From assembly GCA_013289665.1 (NCBI GenBank), contig JABCZN010000001.1:1-64000 (forward strand): a stretch of DNA of 64,000 nucleotides, read 5' to 3'. The position numbers and the translations under genes were made by a program. Below, piece after piece: positions 63,760 through 64,000 of this stretch. Every line of letters starts with the position of its first letter. Within the stretch, counting starts at the first letter, position 1. This stretch comes from Acidobacteriota bacterium (GTDB lineage: Bacteria > Acidobacteriota > Terriglobia > Acidiferrales > UBA7541). The notes under the pieces are model-generated. The model searched no databases and was not told the origin of the DNA. It was given only the letters and a program-made list of their open reading frames with translations.

Positions 63760-64000
63760 ATGCCATTCGGTTCCCGGGTCACGATCTCCGCGTTAGCCGT
63801 CGCTTCTCTCGCAATTCTGTTCGGGGGAGCATCGCTTGTGAACTCCGCGCCCGGGCCTCGACGACAACAGTCCAATGATCGGCAGGCCGCCGCTCTTGAT
63901 TTTGAAACTTATCGCACCCACGTCGAGCCCATTTTCCTGAAGCAACGGGAAAGCGGCGTGCGGTGCTACGACTGCCACTCCACCCTGAACACTCGCCTTC
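63760..64000 (+). CDS. Start of a c-type cytochrome-like protein (cut by window end)
   Basis: The ATG at 63760 follows GGAAGGGCGC. The visible 80 residues hold a signal peptide (ISALAVASLAILFGGASLV) and then a segment FETYRTHVEPIFLKQRESG ending in a heme-binding CYDCH, as in planctomycete/Acidobacteria-type cytochromes of the PSCyt kind. The frame is open to the right edge. It follows the third YncE gene by about 30 bases and may belong to the same transcript. Confidence 0.75.
   Translation, partial: MPFGSRVTISALAVASLAILFGGASLVNSAPGPRRQQSNDRQAAALDFETYRTHVEPIFLKQRESGVRCYDCHSTLNTRL

Overview
The window looks like a chromosomal segment of an Acidobacteriota (Acidobacteria) genome. This is inferred from moderately high GC, the Oar/CarboxypepD-type outer-membrane receptor at 59271-62639 plus the decayed piece of another at 3843-4040, several secreted YncE/NHL beta-propellers and amidohydrolases, and an SLBB/Wzi/PAP2 type of exopolysaccharide locus. 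No rRNA, tRNA, CRISPR array or insertion sequence was found. Coding is dense and many neighbours overlap by 1-4 bases.

Layout. 0.4-8.2 kb: a small unknown gene, a secreted unknown, a secreted amidohydrolase, a receptor pseudogene fragment, a secreted beta-propeller, and a coupled porin plus cupredoxin pair. 8.2-11.7 kb (minus strand): an OmpR-type regulator, a membrane histidine kinase and a LuxR-type regulator. 11.8-26.9 kb: the most unusual region. Three minus-strand genes (an HPr-kinase-like protein, a small protein resembling that kinase's N-terminal domain, and a PF14907-type nucleotidyltransferase) face a nine-gene plus-strand operon. That operon encodes five B12-binding-type radical SAM enzymes, two methyltransferases, a methyltransferase-amidohydrolase fusion and a SPASM radical SAM enzyme. 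It looks like an undescribed tailoring pathway, and its substrate is not evident. 26.9-29.1 kb (minus strand): a porin, two c-type cytochromes and a stand-alone CuA-like cupredoxin.

29.4-44.7 kb: a Wzx/Wzy-type exopolysaccharide operon. It holds a degenerate receiver protein, a seven-SLBB export protein, a PAP2-Wzi fusion, Wzz, Wzy, an unrecognised 55-residue protein, Wzx, two glycosyltransferases, a methyltransferase and a polyprenyl-phosphate sugar transferase. 44.9-54.2 kb (minus strand): a seven-gene operon that I read as tartrate or related hydroxy-diacid catabolism. It includes D-tartrate dehydratase (TarD type), tartrate/D-malate dehydrogenase, a DctA-type symporter, three Tat-signal MmgE/PrpD proteins and a YncE propeller.

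54.6-64 kb: a second YncE protein, a secreted amidohydrolase, an OmpR/CusS-type two-component system, the TonB-type receptor, a third YncE protein and the start of a c-type cytochrome cut by the window edge. The promoters of the second YncE gene and of the receptor share a 16-base identical block and a PmrA-like direct repeat set exactly 16 bases before a -10 element. This suggests both are controlled by one regulator, most simply the two-component system between them.
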